Assembly (NCBI RefSeq): GCF_022965805.1
Contig: NC_133101.1
Coordinates: 18,571,054 to 18,635,053, forward strand
DNA length: 64,000 nucleotides
Source: Primulina eburnea
Lineage: Eukaryota > Streptophyta > Magnoliopsida > Lamiales > Gesneriaceae
Direction: 5' to 3'
Part shown: positions 23,868-37,144 of the stretch, one piece after another
Position numbering within the stretch: the stretch's first letter is position 1
How the letters are laid out: each line of letters begins with the position of its first letter
Made by a program: the position numbers and the translations under genes
The notes under the pieces: model-generated
The model's database searches: none
What the model was told of the DNA's origin: nothing
What the model saw: only the letters and a program-made list of their open reading frames with translations

Positions 23868-25494
23868 GCATATCAGAAGAATTGAAGCAAGAATCGAGAA
23901 TCTTGAGGAATGCTTCGTTCTTAGATTTAGGAATTGATTTACGAGCGAACCGTCTATCCAAATTGAAATCCGACTTCGGTACTGTGTTCCTATCAACGCA
24001 GGCTACGCAAGGACGTAAGTTTTATTATGTTTAGACAAGATTTGATTTTATGATGTTGTCAGAATTGAATATGATTCAGATATGGTGTTTCTGCTACCGT
24101 AGATATTGTAGAAGCTAAGTCAGATTTAGAAACAGATTGGTTATGGAATTGTTATGAATTTTAGAATTGATTTTCTTGAGATTGCTATCAGAATTATGCT
24201 GTTATTCATGTTGAAGTGTACAGATACTGAAGTTATAGATTGTACTGAGATTTATTAGGAATTCTGGTAGTGTAATTGTGATGTTAAGACTGACGGGGTT
24301 ACAAGACTGTAGTGTTATGCCGTCTAAACATCAGTTGGTACAGATTGATCAGATTCAGTATTGGTTTCTGTTATCTCGTGATATTGTTGATGTGATCAGA
24401 TTTTGTACTGAATTGGGTATTGATCAGAACGGATTGTGTTTTGAGCTACACATTGATACAGTGTATTTATTCTTGTCATTTCAGTTTGAAGATGGACAGA
24501 CTGGACTTCGAGACTACGTCTTCCTCAGACGGGGAAGATAAAGGTATAATTCATGTGATATCCGGGAAGAACAACTCAATTGAGATCGCGTTGAGTTGCC
24601 CACTAAATCACATACTATACTCTTGTTATGTTTTTATATGATTATGCTATGATTATAGATTGTTATTCATGCATTAAGATAGGACAGTCTGGAGATCAGG
24701 CAGACTCTAGACGTTCGGCGATATCTCAGCTCTGGGGAAGATCACCGCCCCTTTGTAGATGCGGATACAGATCAGGCCGAAGTCTAGGAATAAGACGTAC
24801 AGCACCACGATTGGTTGGGTAGGTGACAGCCAGTGACGTCTTATTCACCCCGGGATCCCTAGAGTTATAGTTGAGTCGAGTCTAGACATGATTTGATTAG
24901 GACTGCATGCTCATATGGATGTGGCTCCTAGATCATGGGACCCATCATTATTACTTTCAGTTATGATAGCATGTTTGTATGATTTAGATTGTTTATATGC
25001 ATGTTTAGCTGATTTGAAGTGCATGCTTGTTGTGATTAGATTTCATAGCTTATGAAATCTAATGTTTTGATTTTATTCGTGACAGCATGTTTCATGAATT
25101 ATTTTATGTATATACATGTTTACCATGTTTTATACTGGGATTTATTCTCACCGGAGTTATCCGGCTGTTGTCTTGTTTTGTATGTGTGCATGACAACAGG
25201 TGGGGCTGGATCAGGGTCAAGATGATGATGAGAGAAGACGAGTGTAGCGTGGTGATTCCGGACTTACAGTAGACTTGGTTTTATTACTGGACTTTAGTAG
25301 TTGAACCTGAAATTAGCTTGTTGTACTTTAATACTGAAATGTATTTATACAGACATGTATAGTATTTAGATTCCATTACCTTCCGCAGTTATATCTTAAA
25401 ACGAAAAATTTTTAGACCCTGTTTTATCTTAATTGATAATTTAAATCCCAACGATGATTAAGAAAATGATTAGCGTCCGGGTCCCCACAACAGG

Positions 25495-25507
25495 TGGTAT
25501 CAGAGCC
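25495..25507 (+). other. Primer-binding site of element E (initiator tRNA-Met)
   Basis: TGGTATCAGAGCC lies 5 bases after the 5' LTR end and matches the standard plant tRNA-iMet primer site. Confidence 0.92.
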
Positions 25508-25852
25508 ATAAGGTTCCTAGAGCTGATAGTTCCTTTAGCTATAGATTCTTTAGCGATAGATCTTCTAGAGATAGAAAAGATTGAGCGGGGTAGATGACTT
25601 TTCTTTCTTTCCTTGCATGTGTGTGCTGGCATGAGCTGGATTTTCATGTTGATTGACATTGTGATGCTAGCATGAGATTATGTGTTATTGCTTTAAGATA
25701 CATGTTTACCTGATTATATGATGTGAATGGGTATTATGTATTCTTGAGTATGAATCAGATCGGATTCATGATCAGCAGTAAGATGATCATGATCAGAAAA
25801 AGATTGGCACAGATTTGCAGTATTGGGTTACTAATGTTTGTGGTAATCAGAT

Positions 25853-26803
25853 ATACCTCCCCGAAGGATTTTGGAAACAGGCAGTACATCGTATGAGCAG
25901 CCATATATACCAGAACCGCAGATAGATGTGTCAGTGACTCCGATGGAAACCAAGTTGGCAGAATTTCAGTTATTTCAGCCGCCGATTCTGAGTGGTACCG
26001 AGACGCCTGAAACGTGTCGGCACTGGGTTGAGGACATAGAGATATTGTTTGATCTACTGGATTGTACAGATGACCAAAGAGTTAAATTGGTATTTCACCA
26101 ATTACAAGAGGCTGCCAGAAGTTGGTGGATTACAATCAAAAGAGTATTAGCACTACGTGGTACTGTGATCACGTGGGAAGTCTTCAAGACTGAATTCTAT
26201 CAAAGATTTTTCTCCGCCTCGTACCGAGTAGACAAGAAAGCAGAGTTTGAGAATTTAAGTCAAGGTCAATTGAATATTGATGATTATGCTGCTAAATTTT
26301 CTACTCTGTTGCGTTTTGCCCCTCATATGGCTAGGGATGATGAAGCTGTAGTGAATCAATTCGTTAGAGGATTGAATTCGGAGATAGTTGCATTCATGAA
26401 TCTACAGCGACCCTATCACTTTGCTGATGTCTTGAGTAAAGCAAAGAGAGCAGAAGAGAGTCTGATTCGACAATTAACGAGGTTGTGTGTGAAGCAACCC
26501 CAGACACCACAATCCCCTTCGAGATTTGAACGTGGCAGCACGAGTGGAAAGCAAGATTTGCTGAAAGCTCGGAAGAAACAGTTCAAGAAGTTAGGCAGTG
26601 GTTCCTCCAGTTCCAGTGGTTCCAGTCCGAGTTATACTGGAGTCTATTGCGCTAGGTGTGGAGGGAGACATCCCACCGAACAATGCCAGGGAGTGACTGG
26701 TAGATGCAATATCTGCGGACAGCATGGGCATTTTGCTAGAGTGTGTCCTCAGAAGGGTTCCCAAAGATTCTGGGGAGCAGGACCATCGGGTGGCAATGCG
26801 TGA
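25853..26803 (+). pseudogene. gag: Gag of element E, start codon lost
   Basis: The frame is open for about 315 codons. The Gag core runs from about 25980 (PETCRHWVEDIEILFDLLD) through SWWITIKR and FENLSQGQLNIDDYAAKF to about 26470. Two knuckles follow at about 26650-26750 (CARCGGRHPTEQC and CNICGQHGHFARVC). At the place where B and C begin MPPRR, this copy reads IPPRR, with ATA at 25853-25855 instead of ATG. The first in-frame ATG is at 25943, inside the N-terminal region. The stop is at 26801-26803. Just after it, ACAACAG|GTATC at 26822-26833 resembles the splice donor at the gag/protease junction of B. Confidence 0.85.
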
Positions 26804-29097
26804 AAAACAGACCCAGTAGTTACAACAGGTATCATTTTTTATGATTATATTGCATACGTATTGATATATACTAATGCATTCGTTATGAGTATCTGTGAAT
26901 GAGTGGTATGGAGATATGCTGTATCTGTTGGGTCTGTGTATACTGTAGTATTGCTTCCTTGGCTATTGAGGAATATGTTGATATCAGCAATTTCTGTGAC
27001 ATATTATATACTCAGTTAGATGAGGATGGGACTGGATTAGATTATGATGTACTTGTAATTGTCTGATTTGGATTGCATTATTGACATATATATGCTAAAC
27101 AAGTACAGAAATATCGTAGAATGTGTTCCAGAAATAGTAAGATTAAGACCAGATCTAGGTGATCAATGAGGATTTTCGATTCAGAAGTCCTTAGAACATT
27201 GTAGGGTTTAGGACTCGATTATTTCAGAAAGGAACAGATGGCATCCTTATGTATCCAGTAGATCCACTGAAATCGAGTCTAAAATTTGATAGTAAGATAA
27301 TAGTTAACTGGTGTTTGCTTAGATAAGATGTCAGATGGGTTCTCTATCAGAAAGAATTGAAAGAATTGACAGATTAAGTATGGGCTAAAGAATCCAGTTG
27401 ATTGTGTATTTCTCTTGAAGACATTTTAGTTCTGTTTCTAAATTGACAGATTATGTGTTCAGGGGTATTTTGAAGAATTATGCTTGTTATATCTATGATT
27501 CCGGGATATATCCATAGCATCTGATTGTTTATATTGAATATTTGAAGACTGGGTTAAATATTCCGAGAACTGTGATTATTGTATACAGCAATGGGTCAGG
27601 TATGGATCCGAATGCAGTTATTGATACAGGTTTATATTCAGACTATGTGGTATCAGGAATGTCAGAATTAGCAGAATGTCAGATATGTCAGAACTTCCTT
27701 ATCTGATTTGAACAGATGATCTTATTCTGATTATCTTTTTCTTGTATTACTTTATATCTGCTGAGTATTGTTATGATTCTAAATCAGTATTTGAGACATC
27801 TTATATTGGTTGGGAGTATATTCTATTTGCAGATGAAATATAGCAGTTGATCTGGACAGTATGAAGATTGGTCAGCCAGCCAGAATCTATTATGTTATGA
27901 GTTTTCTTAAACTCACTAGATCTGTATAGGTTCTTTCTATTCAGAATTTGATGTTATTGGGAGTCAGTGTGTGATGCAGACTAGTGTAAACAGTTCAGAA
28001 ATGTAATCAGAATGTTCAGAACTGTATTTTGTTGATCAGATCAGTATAACAGCTATGTAATTTGTGTTTTGTATAAGACCGATTATCGTGTTATATCAGA
28101 ATGTTTCAAATTGTTACAGCTTTTGGTATTGATAGTCAGAGCCGAATACCAGGTAGGTATTTCTTATTTATTTTTATGTTATTAACTGGTTGTTTATACC
28201 GGATAGTTCGAAGCTGAAGCCACAGGTAGTGTCAGACATGCACAGTAAGGGATTCAGTTTTTATTCAGATGATTCAAAAGGTATGATATTCGAACAGATA
28301 ATGTGGCATAGATAGATGAGATCAGTTGGGACAGCAAATTATGTTGTAAGATTGGTAGAAATGGTACTGATATGTTTGAATTGAGAAAAAAAGAAGCCAG
28401 AAAGATATGAATCAGAAGATGATTACCGATTTAGTATATTTCTGAATTAGAAAATGTGAGTATGGCTTTCGGGATAAAAGTACCGTCAATTCTACAGCTT
28501 ATGATATGATATGATTATGATTGACAGAATATTCAATCTATATCTATCAGTTTGTACCAGATTACGTACAAACAGAACCAGATGACATAGATCAATGTCA
28601 AAGGAATTGTCAGATTTACTAGAATGCTGCATTAGATGATATCAGATTGTGATTTGAATGGAGCGGTACTTGTGACGGAAATATCATGAGTTCTCCCTCG
28701 CAGAGTTGTTACAGATTGACAGGTAGTCAACGTGTAGTAACCAGATATTGGCGGATATGGGTAGAACTTTAGTACTAGATGTTAGTACTAGATGTTATGA
28801 ATGGTTGTCAGGGTATGACTTATGGTATGACCATAACTATCCAGCTAGATTAGAATGAATATATGTAAGAAACCAATGTCGGATGATGACGATTGGTATT
28901 GGGAGCCGAAGATGGAATAGCAACTACAGGTGGTATTGCTTTGTTATAAATTGCAATTGGCGTATACAGGTGTTATATAGTCAGTAATATGGGATTGATT
29001 CGGCTAGTGAAATGAGTTTGGATGTTAAACTCTGTCATATATTTCTTCTGACAGATTTGGTTTGATGATTGGTGAGTTCGAGGACGAACTCAGATCT
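26804..29097. other. Non-coding interior of element E in place of pol
   Basis: No ORF of note on either strand. A short stretch near 27610-27640 reads NAVIDTG, which resembles the DTG active site of a retroviral-type protease and may be a remnant. I find no reverse transcriptase, RNase H or integrase motif. Composition is AT-rich with many CAGA and TATG words. It could be a decayed pol or unrelated filler. Confidence 0.6.
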
Positions 29098-29111
29098 AAG
29101 AGGGGGAGAAA
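29098..29111 (+). other. Polypurine tract of element E
   Basis: AAGAGGGGGAGAAA lies directly before the 3' LTR. Upstream is TTCGAGGACGAAC, similar to the block that ends chromovirus pol regions. Confidence 0.88.
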
Positions 29112-30927
29112 TGTAATGCCCGAGAATTTAATTAACGTAATCTGAGATGATTTGTTGATTATGACTTGATGTAATTATAGCCGGGCCAGTTCGAGATCAA
29201 ATTGGAAAAAATTATGAGGGACACAAGATTTGTGCCGAATGTCATTCGCCCGGGCGGGAGTTTATGACCGCCCGAGCAAGAGGGTTTAATGGTAGAAAGC
29301 CGAGAGTCCTTCGCCCGGGCGGCACTTTTTGTCCGCCCGAGCGCGCATGTATAAGTTGTGAGGGCCGAGAGTTCTTCGCCCTAGCGAGCAAGTTTTGACC
29401 GCCCTAGCGAGTAACGTGTAGCTTGAAAGGCGAGCCACTTGGCCTATTGCATGTTCGGGGGTATATATATATATATACATGCATATCAGAAGAATTGAAG
29501 CAAGAATCGAGAATCTTGAGGAATGCTTCGTTCTTAGATTTAGGAATTGATTTACGAGCGAACCGTCTATCCAAATTGAAATCCGACTTCGGTACTGTGT
29601 TCCTATCAACGCAGGCTACGCAAGGACGTAAGTTTTATTACGTTTAGACAAGATTTGATTTTATGATGTTGTCAGAATTGAATATGATTCAGATATGGTG
29701 TTTCTGCTACCGTAGATATTGTAGAAGCTAAGTCAGATTTAGAAACAGATTGGTTATGGAATTGTTATGAATTTTAGAATTGATTTTCTTGAGATTGCTA
29801 TCAGAATTATGCTGTTATTCATGTTGAAGTGTACAGATACTGAAGTTATAGATTGTACTGAGATTTATTAGGAATTCTGGTAGTGTAATTGTGATGTTAA
29901 GACTGACGGGGTTACAAGACTGTAGTGTTATGCCGTCTAAACATCAGTTGGTACAGATTGATCAGATTCAGTATTGGTTTCTGTTATCTCGTGATATTGT
30001 TGATGTGATCAGATTTTGTACTGAATTGGGTATTGATCAGAACGGATTGTGTTTTGAGCTACACATTGATACAGTGTATTTATTCTTGTCATTTCAGTTT
30101 GAAGATGGACAGACTGGACTTCGAGACTACGTCTTCCTCAGACGGGGAAGATAAAGGTATAATTCATGTGATATCCGGGAAGAACAACTCAATTGAGATC
30201 GCGTTGAGTTGCCCACTAAATCACATACTATACTCTTGTTATGTTTTTATATGATTATGCTATGATTATAGATTGTTATTCATGAATTAAGATAGGACAG
30301 TCTGGAGATCAGGCAGACTCTAGACGTTCGGCGATATCTCAGCTCTGGGGAAGATCACCGCCCCTTTGTAGATGCGGATACAGATCAGGCCGAAGTCTAG
30401 GAATAAGACGTACAGCACCACGATTGGTTGGGTAGGTGACAGCCAGTGACGTCTTATTCACCCCGGGATCCCTAGAGTTATAGTTGAGTCGAGTCTAGAC
30501 ATGATTTGATTAGGACTGCATGCTCATATGGATGTGGCTCCTAGATCATGGGACCCATCATTATTACTTTCAGTTATGATAGCATGTTTGTATGATTTAG
30601 ATTGTTTATATGCATGTTTAGCTGATTTGAAGTGCATGCTTGTTGTGATTAGATTTCATAGCTTATGAAATCTAATGTTTTGATTTTATTCGTGACAGCA
30701 TGTTTCATGAATTATTTTATGTATATACATGTTTACCATGTTTTATACTGGGATTTATTCTCACCGGAGTTATCCGGCTGTTGTCTTGTTTTGTATGTGT
30801 GCATGACAACAGGTGGGGCTGGATCAGGGTCAAGATGATGATGAGAGAAGACGAGTGTAGCGTGGTGATTCCGGACTTACAGTAGACTTGGTTTTATTAC
30901 TGGACTTTAGTAGTTGAACCTGAAATT

Positions 30928-32546
30928 TGTGACACCCCTGACCTCTTTAAATAAAATGCACAGCGGAAATAAATTTTTCTTTAAAATATGGAAGGAGTTT
31001 CAACATACATTTTATAAGAGTGTTTACAAAATAACAACATGATCATTCCAATGACATAACAAAATACAAAATATCATTAGTGTGATCATGTTACAAAATG
31101 GTACAAAATAATCATCCTTCCAATCTTCGTATGCATATGACCCCCATCCACAGTCAACGTCCCGGTCCGTCGCTCTTATCTGCATCACATGAAAATAACT
31201 GAAATGAGAATAAATCTCAGCAAGTGGAACTCTTACGTAGCAATGATACATAGTATACTCTGTAAAACATGGCTTTTAAATCATAAATACCATCGACTCT
31301 GAAACATGAATAACGTAGCAATAACTGTAGCAATAGCAATGGCAATAGATAGCAATACGATGGTATTTCTCTTTTCTATGGTTGGATTGATATCAATAGT
31401 ATCTGTGACTGTGGTTGCCAATATCCCATCGATATAAATCGATAACTGTGAGGGGATAAAAGCCTATGGTCGATGATCATCTAATTGCATGCAATGCCAT
31501 GGCTATGATAAATCAATCCAATAAAACATTTGAATTCTCAATAGCATTTAAGGCCGTCGTTTCGCAATCTCATAATATTTCTTGTATTCCCTTTATAACA
31601 ATGGTGAGACATCAATGCCTCCAATAGATAATCAATGAAATCAATACATAACAATGGATCAATGGAAGGGAATAACACTTTGAAACCTTTAAAACACAAT
31701 ACATATAATATCATGTGAGCAAAAAGGATGAAATTCCACTTACTACCAATAGAACACCTCAAATAAGCTCTTGGTACACCACCTACAACAATAATCCATA
31801 AATAACACCAATATCAACTCTAGATCCACAAGTACAAGCCAAATAATCCATTAAACAACTCAAACATCAAATCCAAAATAACCCTTAACTCAAAACCTCG
31901 TTAGAATCGCACCAAAAACTTACCTAAGCTTCCTTATACCACGGAGAACGATGATCTCAAGTCGGAAATCCAAACAAAGCCAAGAATCGAAGATAGGAAG
32001 CAAAAGAAATGGATGAAAACCCTTGCCAATGGAGAGAAAATCTCGAAAAGTAGATAGGATAAGGTATGGAATGAAGTCAACTCAATCAAAAAGGTACTAA
32101 ATAACTCGCCCATACTTACACCGCGGGTGCGCCAACACAAGCACCGCGGGTGCGCCATGCTCTCGGCATACCAAAATAATTCTCATGCACGATCACCGCG
32201 GGTGCGGTGCTACAATTACCGCGGGTGCGGTGCACACCGCGGGTGCGGTCCTTGCACTGCCGCGGGTGCGGTGATGCCACGGCCCTCCAAAACCAAAATC
32301 ATGAATAGTACACCGCGGGGGCACTCATCTAAGAGCGCGGGTGCACTCTACTCACGGCAATGAACAGTACAAACTCAACTAAAATCGATCCGAAACGCTG
32401 AAACGAACAATCAACACCAACTAATACCTCAAATAAATAATAACCAATAATACTATAGCCCAAAACACAACTATAAACGACTAATCATAAACCCAATTAA
32501 CACAATAAAGCTTAAACCGTACCGTACACCGGGCTCGGCTATTACA
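30928..32546 (-). repeat. 3' LTR of element F (left copy)
   Basis: On the plus strand it reads TGTGACACCCC...GGCTATTACA. It is a copy of 37145-38763. The plus-strand start TG and end CA are conserved, and the element runs on the minus strand, so this copy is downstream of pol. Confidence 0.95.
32120..32348. repeat. Eight GC-rich CCGCGGGTGCG motifs in the F LTR
   Basis: CCGCGGGTGCG-like motifs occur near 32121, 32144, 32195, 32219, 32236, 32260, 32312 and 32334, irregularly spaced by 17-52 bp. Several are followed by GTGC, which gives imperfect palindromes. The same set is in the right LTR at about 38337-38565. The motif is rich in CG and CHG methylation sites. Its role is unknown. The hairpins in the E LTR have a similar GC-rich character. 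Confidence 0.85.
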
Positions 32547-32560
32547 ATCTCCCCTCCTTA
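32547..32560 (-). other. Polypurine tract of element F
   Basis: ATCTCCCCTCCTTAG on the plus strand, a purine run AAGGAGGGGAGAT on the minus strand, lies directly next to the 3' LTR and just after the pol stop codon. Confidence 0.9.
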
Positions 32561-32586
32561 GAGGAATTTCGTCCTCGAAATTGACG

Positions 32587-35500
32587 TCACTGCACGAACA
32601 ACTCAGGATACCTCTCTCTCATCTCAGTCTCTGGTTCCCACGTAGCCTCCTCGATCAAATGGTTCCTCCAAAGGACTTTAACGATGCCGATCTCTTTGTT
32701 CCTCAATACTCTGACAGTGCGATCCAAAATCTGGACCGGAATCTCTTGGTAAGTCAAATTCGGCGTCAAGTCCAATGGCTCGTGGCGAAGAACATGGGAA
32801 GGATCTGCAACATACTTCCTGAGCATCGATACGTGAAACACATTATGGACTCTGTCAAGATCGGGCGGTAGGGCTAATCTGTAGGCTCGGTCACCAACTC
32901 TGTCCAATATCTCAAATGGACCAATGAATCTAGGACTCAACTTGCCCTTCTTGCCAAATCTCATCACCCCCTTGAGAGGTGCTATCTTCAGAAAAACATG
33001 ATCGCCAACCTCGAACTGCAAAGGTCTGCGACGAACATCTGCATAACTCTTCTGCCTCGACTGAGCAGTCTTCATCCTCTCTCTGATAACTGCAACAACA
33101 TCGGCAGTCTGCTGGACCAACTCGGGACCCAACATCTTCCTCTCTCCAACCTCATCCCAAAACAAAGGGGATCTGCACTTCCTGCCATAAAGTGCCTCAT
33201 ACGGTGCCATGCCAATCGTCGCCTGGTAGCTATTGTTGTACGTGAACTCCACAAGTGGCAGCTTAGAATCCCAACTACCAGAATAGTCAATAGTACAAGC
33301 TCTGAGCATATCCTCCAGAATCTGAATGACTCTCTCTGACTGACCGTCGCTCTGAGGATGATAAGCTGTACTGAAAGCTAATCGAGAACCCAAAGCTCTG
33401 TGAAGACTCTTCCAAAACTCGGAGGTAAATCTAGGGTCACGATCAGACACAATCGACACGGGCACACCATGAAGTCTAACAATCTCGGCAATGTAGTCCT
33501 CGGCATACTGAGACATCGAATACGTCGTCTTGACTGGGAGAAAATGAGCCGACTTGGTCAATCTATCAACAATGACCCAAATGGAATTATAACCCCTCTG
33601 AACTCTGGGCAGACCAGTCACGAAATCCATGGTGATGTGCTCCCACTTCCACTGAGGAATCGGCAAAGAAAGCAATGTCCCAGCAGGTCTCTGGTGCTCA
33701 ATCTTTACCTGCTGACAAGTAAGGCACTGAGAAATGAACAAAGCAATATCTCTCTTCATACCTGGCCACCAGTAAAGTCGACGAAGATCCTGATACATCT
33801 TCGTACTGCCTGGATGAATCGAATAAGGTGCGGTATGAGCCTCTGTCAAGACGTCTCTACGAATATCGTCGCCAGAAGGAACACAAATGCGGCCTCTGAA
33901 AGTTACCAAACCATCACCATTCAGACTAAACTCTGAATTCCCTCTAGCCTCGGCTCTAGCTCTCAACTCTGCCAACTGAACATCAGTCGACTGCTCTCTA
34001 CGGATCCTGTCCGTCAAAGTAGATCGAATGACCAACGCTGAAAAGCGAGCAATGGTCCCTGGAATCACTAGATCAATCTCCTCTCTCTGCAAATCCATCA
34101 ACAATGGTCTCTGAATCAAAGAACTCAAAGAAGCACTCGATTTGCGGCTCAAAGCATCAGCCACCACATTCGCCTTCCCTGGGTGATAACTGATCGTCAC
34201 ATCGTAATCCTTGACAAGCTCTAACCACCTCCTCTGTCGCATGTTGAGCTCTTTCTGCGAGAACAAATACTTCAAACTCTTGTGGTCTGTAAAGATCTCA
34301 CACTTTTCGCCATACAGATAATGTCTCCAAATCTTCAGGGCGAAAACCACAGCTGCGAGCTCCAAATCATGCGTCGGATAATTCTTCTCATAATCCTTCA
34401 ACTGGCGAGACGCATAGGCAATGACCTTACCTCGCTGCATCAACACTGCACCAAGGCCTCTCTTCGACGCATCGGTAAAGACAACAAAGTCCTCTGAACC
34501 ACTGGGCAAAGAAAGAACAGGAGCTGTCGTCAATCTGTCCTTCAACTCCTGAAATGCACTCTGGCAATCGATAGTCCACTCGAACTTCACAGTCTTCCTC
34601 GTCAGATTGGACAATGGCAGGGCAATCTTGGAGAAACCTGAAATGAAACGACGATAGTAACCTGCCAAACCAAGGAAACTGCGAACCTCTGAAACAGTGG
34701 TAGGAATAGGCCAACTCTGAATCGCCTCTATCTTCAATGGATCAACAGCAATGCCATCTCTCGAAACAACATGGCCTAGAAAAGAAATCTGATCCAGCCA
34801 AAACTCACACTTCTTCAGCTTGGCAAACAACCTCTTCTCTCGCAACAACTGAAGAACAACTCTGAGATGCTCGGCATGAAGCTCTCTGGTCTTGGAATAG
34901 ATCAAGATATCGTCAATGAAGACAATGACGAAGCTATCCAGATAAGGCTTGAACACACGGTTCATCAGGTCCATGAAGACTGAAGGGGCATTGGTCAAAC
35001 CAAAAGACATCACAAGAAACTCATAGTGACCATACCTGGTCCGGAAAGCTGTCTTAGGGATATCAGACTCCCTAACCTTCAACTGATAGTAGCCAGACCG
35101 AAGATCAATCTTCGAGAACACAGTGGCACCATGGAGCTGATCAAACAAATCATCTATCCGAGGCAACGGATACTTGTTCTTGACAGTCACTTTGTTGAGC
35201 TCCCTGTAGTCGATACACAGCCGCAAGGAACCATCCTTCTTCTTGACAAACAGAACCGGAGCTCCCCAAGGCGAAGAACTCGGACGAATAAAGCCTTTGT
35301 CTAAAAGATCCTGCAACTGAGTCTTCAACTCCTTCATCTCGGTAGGGGCCATCCTGTACGGAGCCTTAGAGATAGGAACCGTACCTGGAGCTAAATCGAT
35401 CACAAACTCAACATCCCTATCCGGCGGCAAACCCGGAACATCATCCTCAAACACATCAGCAAACTCCCTCACCACATCAATATCATCTACATTCAACTTA

Positions 35501-37011
35501 ATCAATCTATCAACATCCACAATAGAAGCAAGAAATCCATCGCAACCTCTACACAACAATCTCTCAGCCTCAAGACAAGAAATAAAAGGAAGGACCAGCG
35601 AAGTACCTGCACTGGCGAGCGCTCCTCCCTGGCCATCATCTGCAAAAGTCACCTTCTTAGCAACACAATCGATAACTGCACGGTAAGTCGAAAGCCAATC
35701 CATGCCAAGGATAACGTCGAAAGCAACCATAGGGATAACAATCAAATCAGCGAAGACAACTCGCTCCTCAATACGAACAGGGCACGCAAAGACAATCGAT
35801 GTCGGGCACAACACGTCCCCCGAAGGCAAAACAACATTAAGATGAAGGGGAAGAATAGAAGGAACTATACCCAAAGATCTCAAAAATAATTCAGACATAA
35901 AAGAATGAGTAGCACCAGTATCAATCAAAGTAGTAGCTACTCTGCCTGAAATCAAAATAGTACTAAGGATCAATGAAGATTCACGATTAATACCTTCCTT
36001 CGTCATGGAAAAGATACGACCCTGCACCTTCCCTTGGCTATCTCCCCTCGGGCAATTCCTGGCAACGTGGCCTGCCGCGCCACAACGAAAACAAGTATGA
36101 GTGCCCAATCTGCACTCTCCTCGATGATGCTTACCACACTTTGGACACTGCGGCTTCTCAGGATCAAATGGAACTGGAACTGGCGGAGGTCTAGGACTCG
36201 ACTCCATCTTGCCCTTGCCCTTGAAACGATCCCTGCCCCTCTGATTAGAACCCTGGCCTCTCTGAGCAATGGCCTGGTGTCTCTCTTGCCTCTCCCGGGC
36301 AATGTCCTTCTCATCCTGCTCGGCCAACAAAGCTTTGGACACAATCTCCTTGAAAGTAACAGCCTTGGACATGTTGATATCACGACGAATCTCCGCTCTA
36401 AGGCCTCGAATGAAATGAGCGCCCTTGTCCTTGTCGTTCGAAGCAATATACGGAGCAAATAGGCAACCTTCCTCAAACTTCAGAATATACTGGCCAACAT
36501 CCAAGCTCCCCTGCCTAAGTTCCAAGAACTCCGTAACCTTCCTCGCTCGAAGTGCGTCGGGGAAATACTTGTCATAGAACAAGTCAGTGAACTCTGACCA
36601 CTTCAGTGTCGCAACATCAACTCCAACTTTCGTAGCATTCCACCAAATGCGGGCAGCCTTAACCAACATGAACACTGCACAGCTAATCCTGTCTTTATCC
36701 TCGTACTGGAGATGATCGAAGATAGCTTCAAGCGCCTTGACCCACTCGACAGCAACTAGAGGATCGGTGCTACCTGCGAATTCCGGTGGATCCATTCTCT
36801 TGAAAGTAGAAAAGACGGCATCAGTGCCAACAGCCTGAGCAACTTGACCTCTCACTTGGCCTCGACCCTGACCTGCTCCTTGCAATCGGAGCAACTGCTG
36901 AATCTGATCGCTATGCACCTTAGCCTGCTCCTTAAGCAACTTGCCGAACTCGTCGACAACTCTCGAGGAAGAACTATCCTCACCCTCTGCCGCCTTACGC
37001 TTAGGAGGCAT
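32587..37011 (-). CDS. gag-pol: Gag-Pol polyprotein of element F (intact chromovirus)
   Basis: One 1474-codon frame encodes every protein needed for retrotransposition. Rough residues: Gag 1-330, with knuckles [12 protein letters not shown] and [14 protein letters not shown] at about 285-318; protease DTGATHSF at about 364; reverse transcriptase about 545-760 with FIDD at about 700; RNase H about 840-940 with [22 protein letters not shown] and [11 protein letters not shown]; integrase zinc end and YWWPGMKRD near 1083; DDE residues near 1126 (MDFVTGLP), 1188 (VSDRDPRF) and 1225 (GQSERV); and a chromodomain-like end at about 1440-1474 ([19 protein letters not shown]). The start MPPKRK matches the MPPRR starts of B and C. 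Gag reads straight into protease ([12 protein letters not shown]) without the intron predicted in B and C. A Tekay/Del-like chromovirus is the likely clade. Confidence 0.96.
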   Translation of the reverse strand: MPPKRKAAEGEDSSSSRVVDEFGKLLKEQAKVHSDQIQQLLRLQGAGQGRGQVRGQVAQAVGTDAVFSTFKRMDPPEFAGSTDPLVAVEWVKALEAIFDHLQYEDKDRISCAVFMLVKAARIWWNATKVGVDVATLKWSEFTDLFYDKYFPDALRARKVTEFLELRQGSLDVGQYILKFEEGCLFAPYIASNDKDKGAHFIRGLRAEIRRDINMSKAVTFKEIVSKALLAEQDEKDIARERQERHQAIAQRGQGSNQRGRDRFKGKGKMESSPRPPPVPVPFDPEKPQCPKCGKHHRGECRLGTHTCFRCGAAGHVARNCPRGDSQGKVQGRIFSMTKEGINRESSLILSTILISGRVATTLIDTGATHSFMSELFLRSLGIVPSILPLHLNVVLPSGDVLCPTSIVFACPVRIEERVVFADLIVIPMVAFDVILGMDWLSTYRAVIDCVAKKVTFADDGQGGALASAGTSLVLPFISCLEAERLLCRGCDGFLASIVDVDRLIKLNVDDIDVVREFADVFEDDVPGLPPDRDVEFVIDLAPGTVPISKAPYRMAPTEMKELKTQLQDLLDKGFIRPSSSPWGAPVLFVKKKDGSLRLCIDYRELNKVTVKNKYPLPRIDDLFDQLHGATVFSKIDLRSGYYQLKVRESDIPKTAFRTRYGHYEFLVMSFGLTNAPSVFMDLMNRVFKPYLDSFVIVFIDDILIYSKTRELHAEHLRVVLQLLREKRLFAKLKKCEFWLDQISFLGHVVSRDGIAVDPLKIEAIQSWPIPTTVSEVRSFLGLAGYYRRFISGFSKIALPLSNLTRKTVKFEWTIDCQSAFQELKDRLTTAPVLSLPSGSEDFVVFTDASKRGLGAVLMQRGKVIAYASRQLKDYEKNYPTHDLELAAVVFALKIWRHYLYGEKCEIFTDHKSLKYLFSQKELNMRQRRWLELVKDYDVTISYHPGKANVVADALSRKSSASLSSLIQRPLLMDLQREEIDLVIPGTIARFSALVIRSTLTDRIRREQSTDVQLAELRARAEARGNSEFSLNGDGLVTFRGRICVPSGDDIRRDVLTEAHTAPYSIHPGSTKMYQDLRRLYWWPGMKRDIALFISQCLTCQQVKIEHQRPAGTLLSLPIPQWKWEHITMDFVTGLPRVQRGYNSIWVIVDRLTKSAHFLPVKTTYSMSQYAEDYIAEIVRLHGVPVSIVSDRDPRFTSEFWKSLHRALGSRLAFSTAYHPQSDGQSERVIQILEDMLRACTIDYSGSWDSKLPLVEFTYNNSYQATIGMAPYEALYGRKCRSPLFWDEVGERKMLGPELVQQTADVVAVIRERMKTAQSRQKSYADVRRRPLQFEVGDHVFLKIAPLKGVMRFGKKGKLSPRFIGPFEILDRVGDRAYRLALPPDLDRVHNVFHVSMLRKYVADPSHVLRHEPLDLTPNLTYQEIPVQILDRTVRVLRNKEIGIVKVLWRNHLIEEATWEPETEMRERYPELFVQ

Positions 37012-37126
37012 ACTCTACAATTGCTCACAAGACACCAATCAATACATATAACAATGGATAGATGCAAGAAAACATACCCGGACAGTTGAAAGTAGACGAA
37101 GTCATATGCATTGGTCCGAAGAACAC

Positions 37127-37139
37127 CGCTCTGATACCA
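37127..37139 (-). other. Primer-binding site of element F (initiator tRNA-Met)
   Basis: CGCTCTGATACCA on the plus strand is TGGTATCAGAGCG on the minus strand, five bases inside the right (5') LTR. Confidence 0.93.
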
Positions 37140-37144
37140 CTAAA

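Larger units (their letters stand above)
23487..25489 (+). repeat. 5' LTR of element E (2003 bp)
   Basis: It pairs with 29112-38943 (1991 bp without insert F and its duplication). The 12-bp length difference is fully explained by 14 versus 8 TA units. Small ORFs in it occur again in the 3' LTR and are not genes. Confidence 0.93.

Noticed and set aside
23661..24034. Overlapping ORFs in both strands of the E LTR, repeated at 29286-29647
   Set aside because: They run through the TA repeat and GC hairpins and are duplicated only because LTRs are duplicated.
32120..32348. CRISPR-like spaced GC-rich repeats
   Set aside because: Motifs are only about 11 bp, irregularly spaced, lie in an LTR and are copied in the other LTR. 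This is a plant genome.
32581..37089. Plus-strand ORFs opposite the F polyprotein (for example 33400-33936 and 36034-36462)
   Set aside because: Antisense shadows of the intact minus-strand gag-pol.
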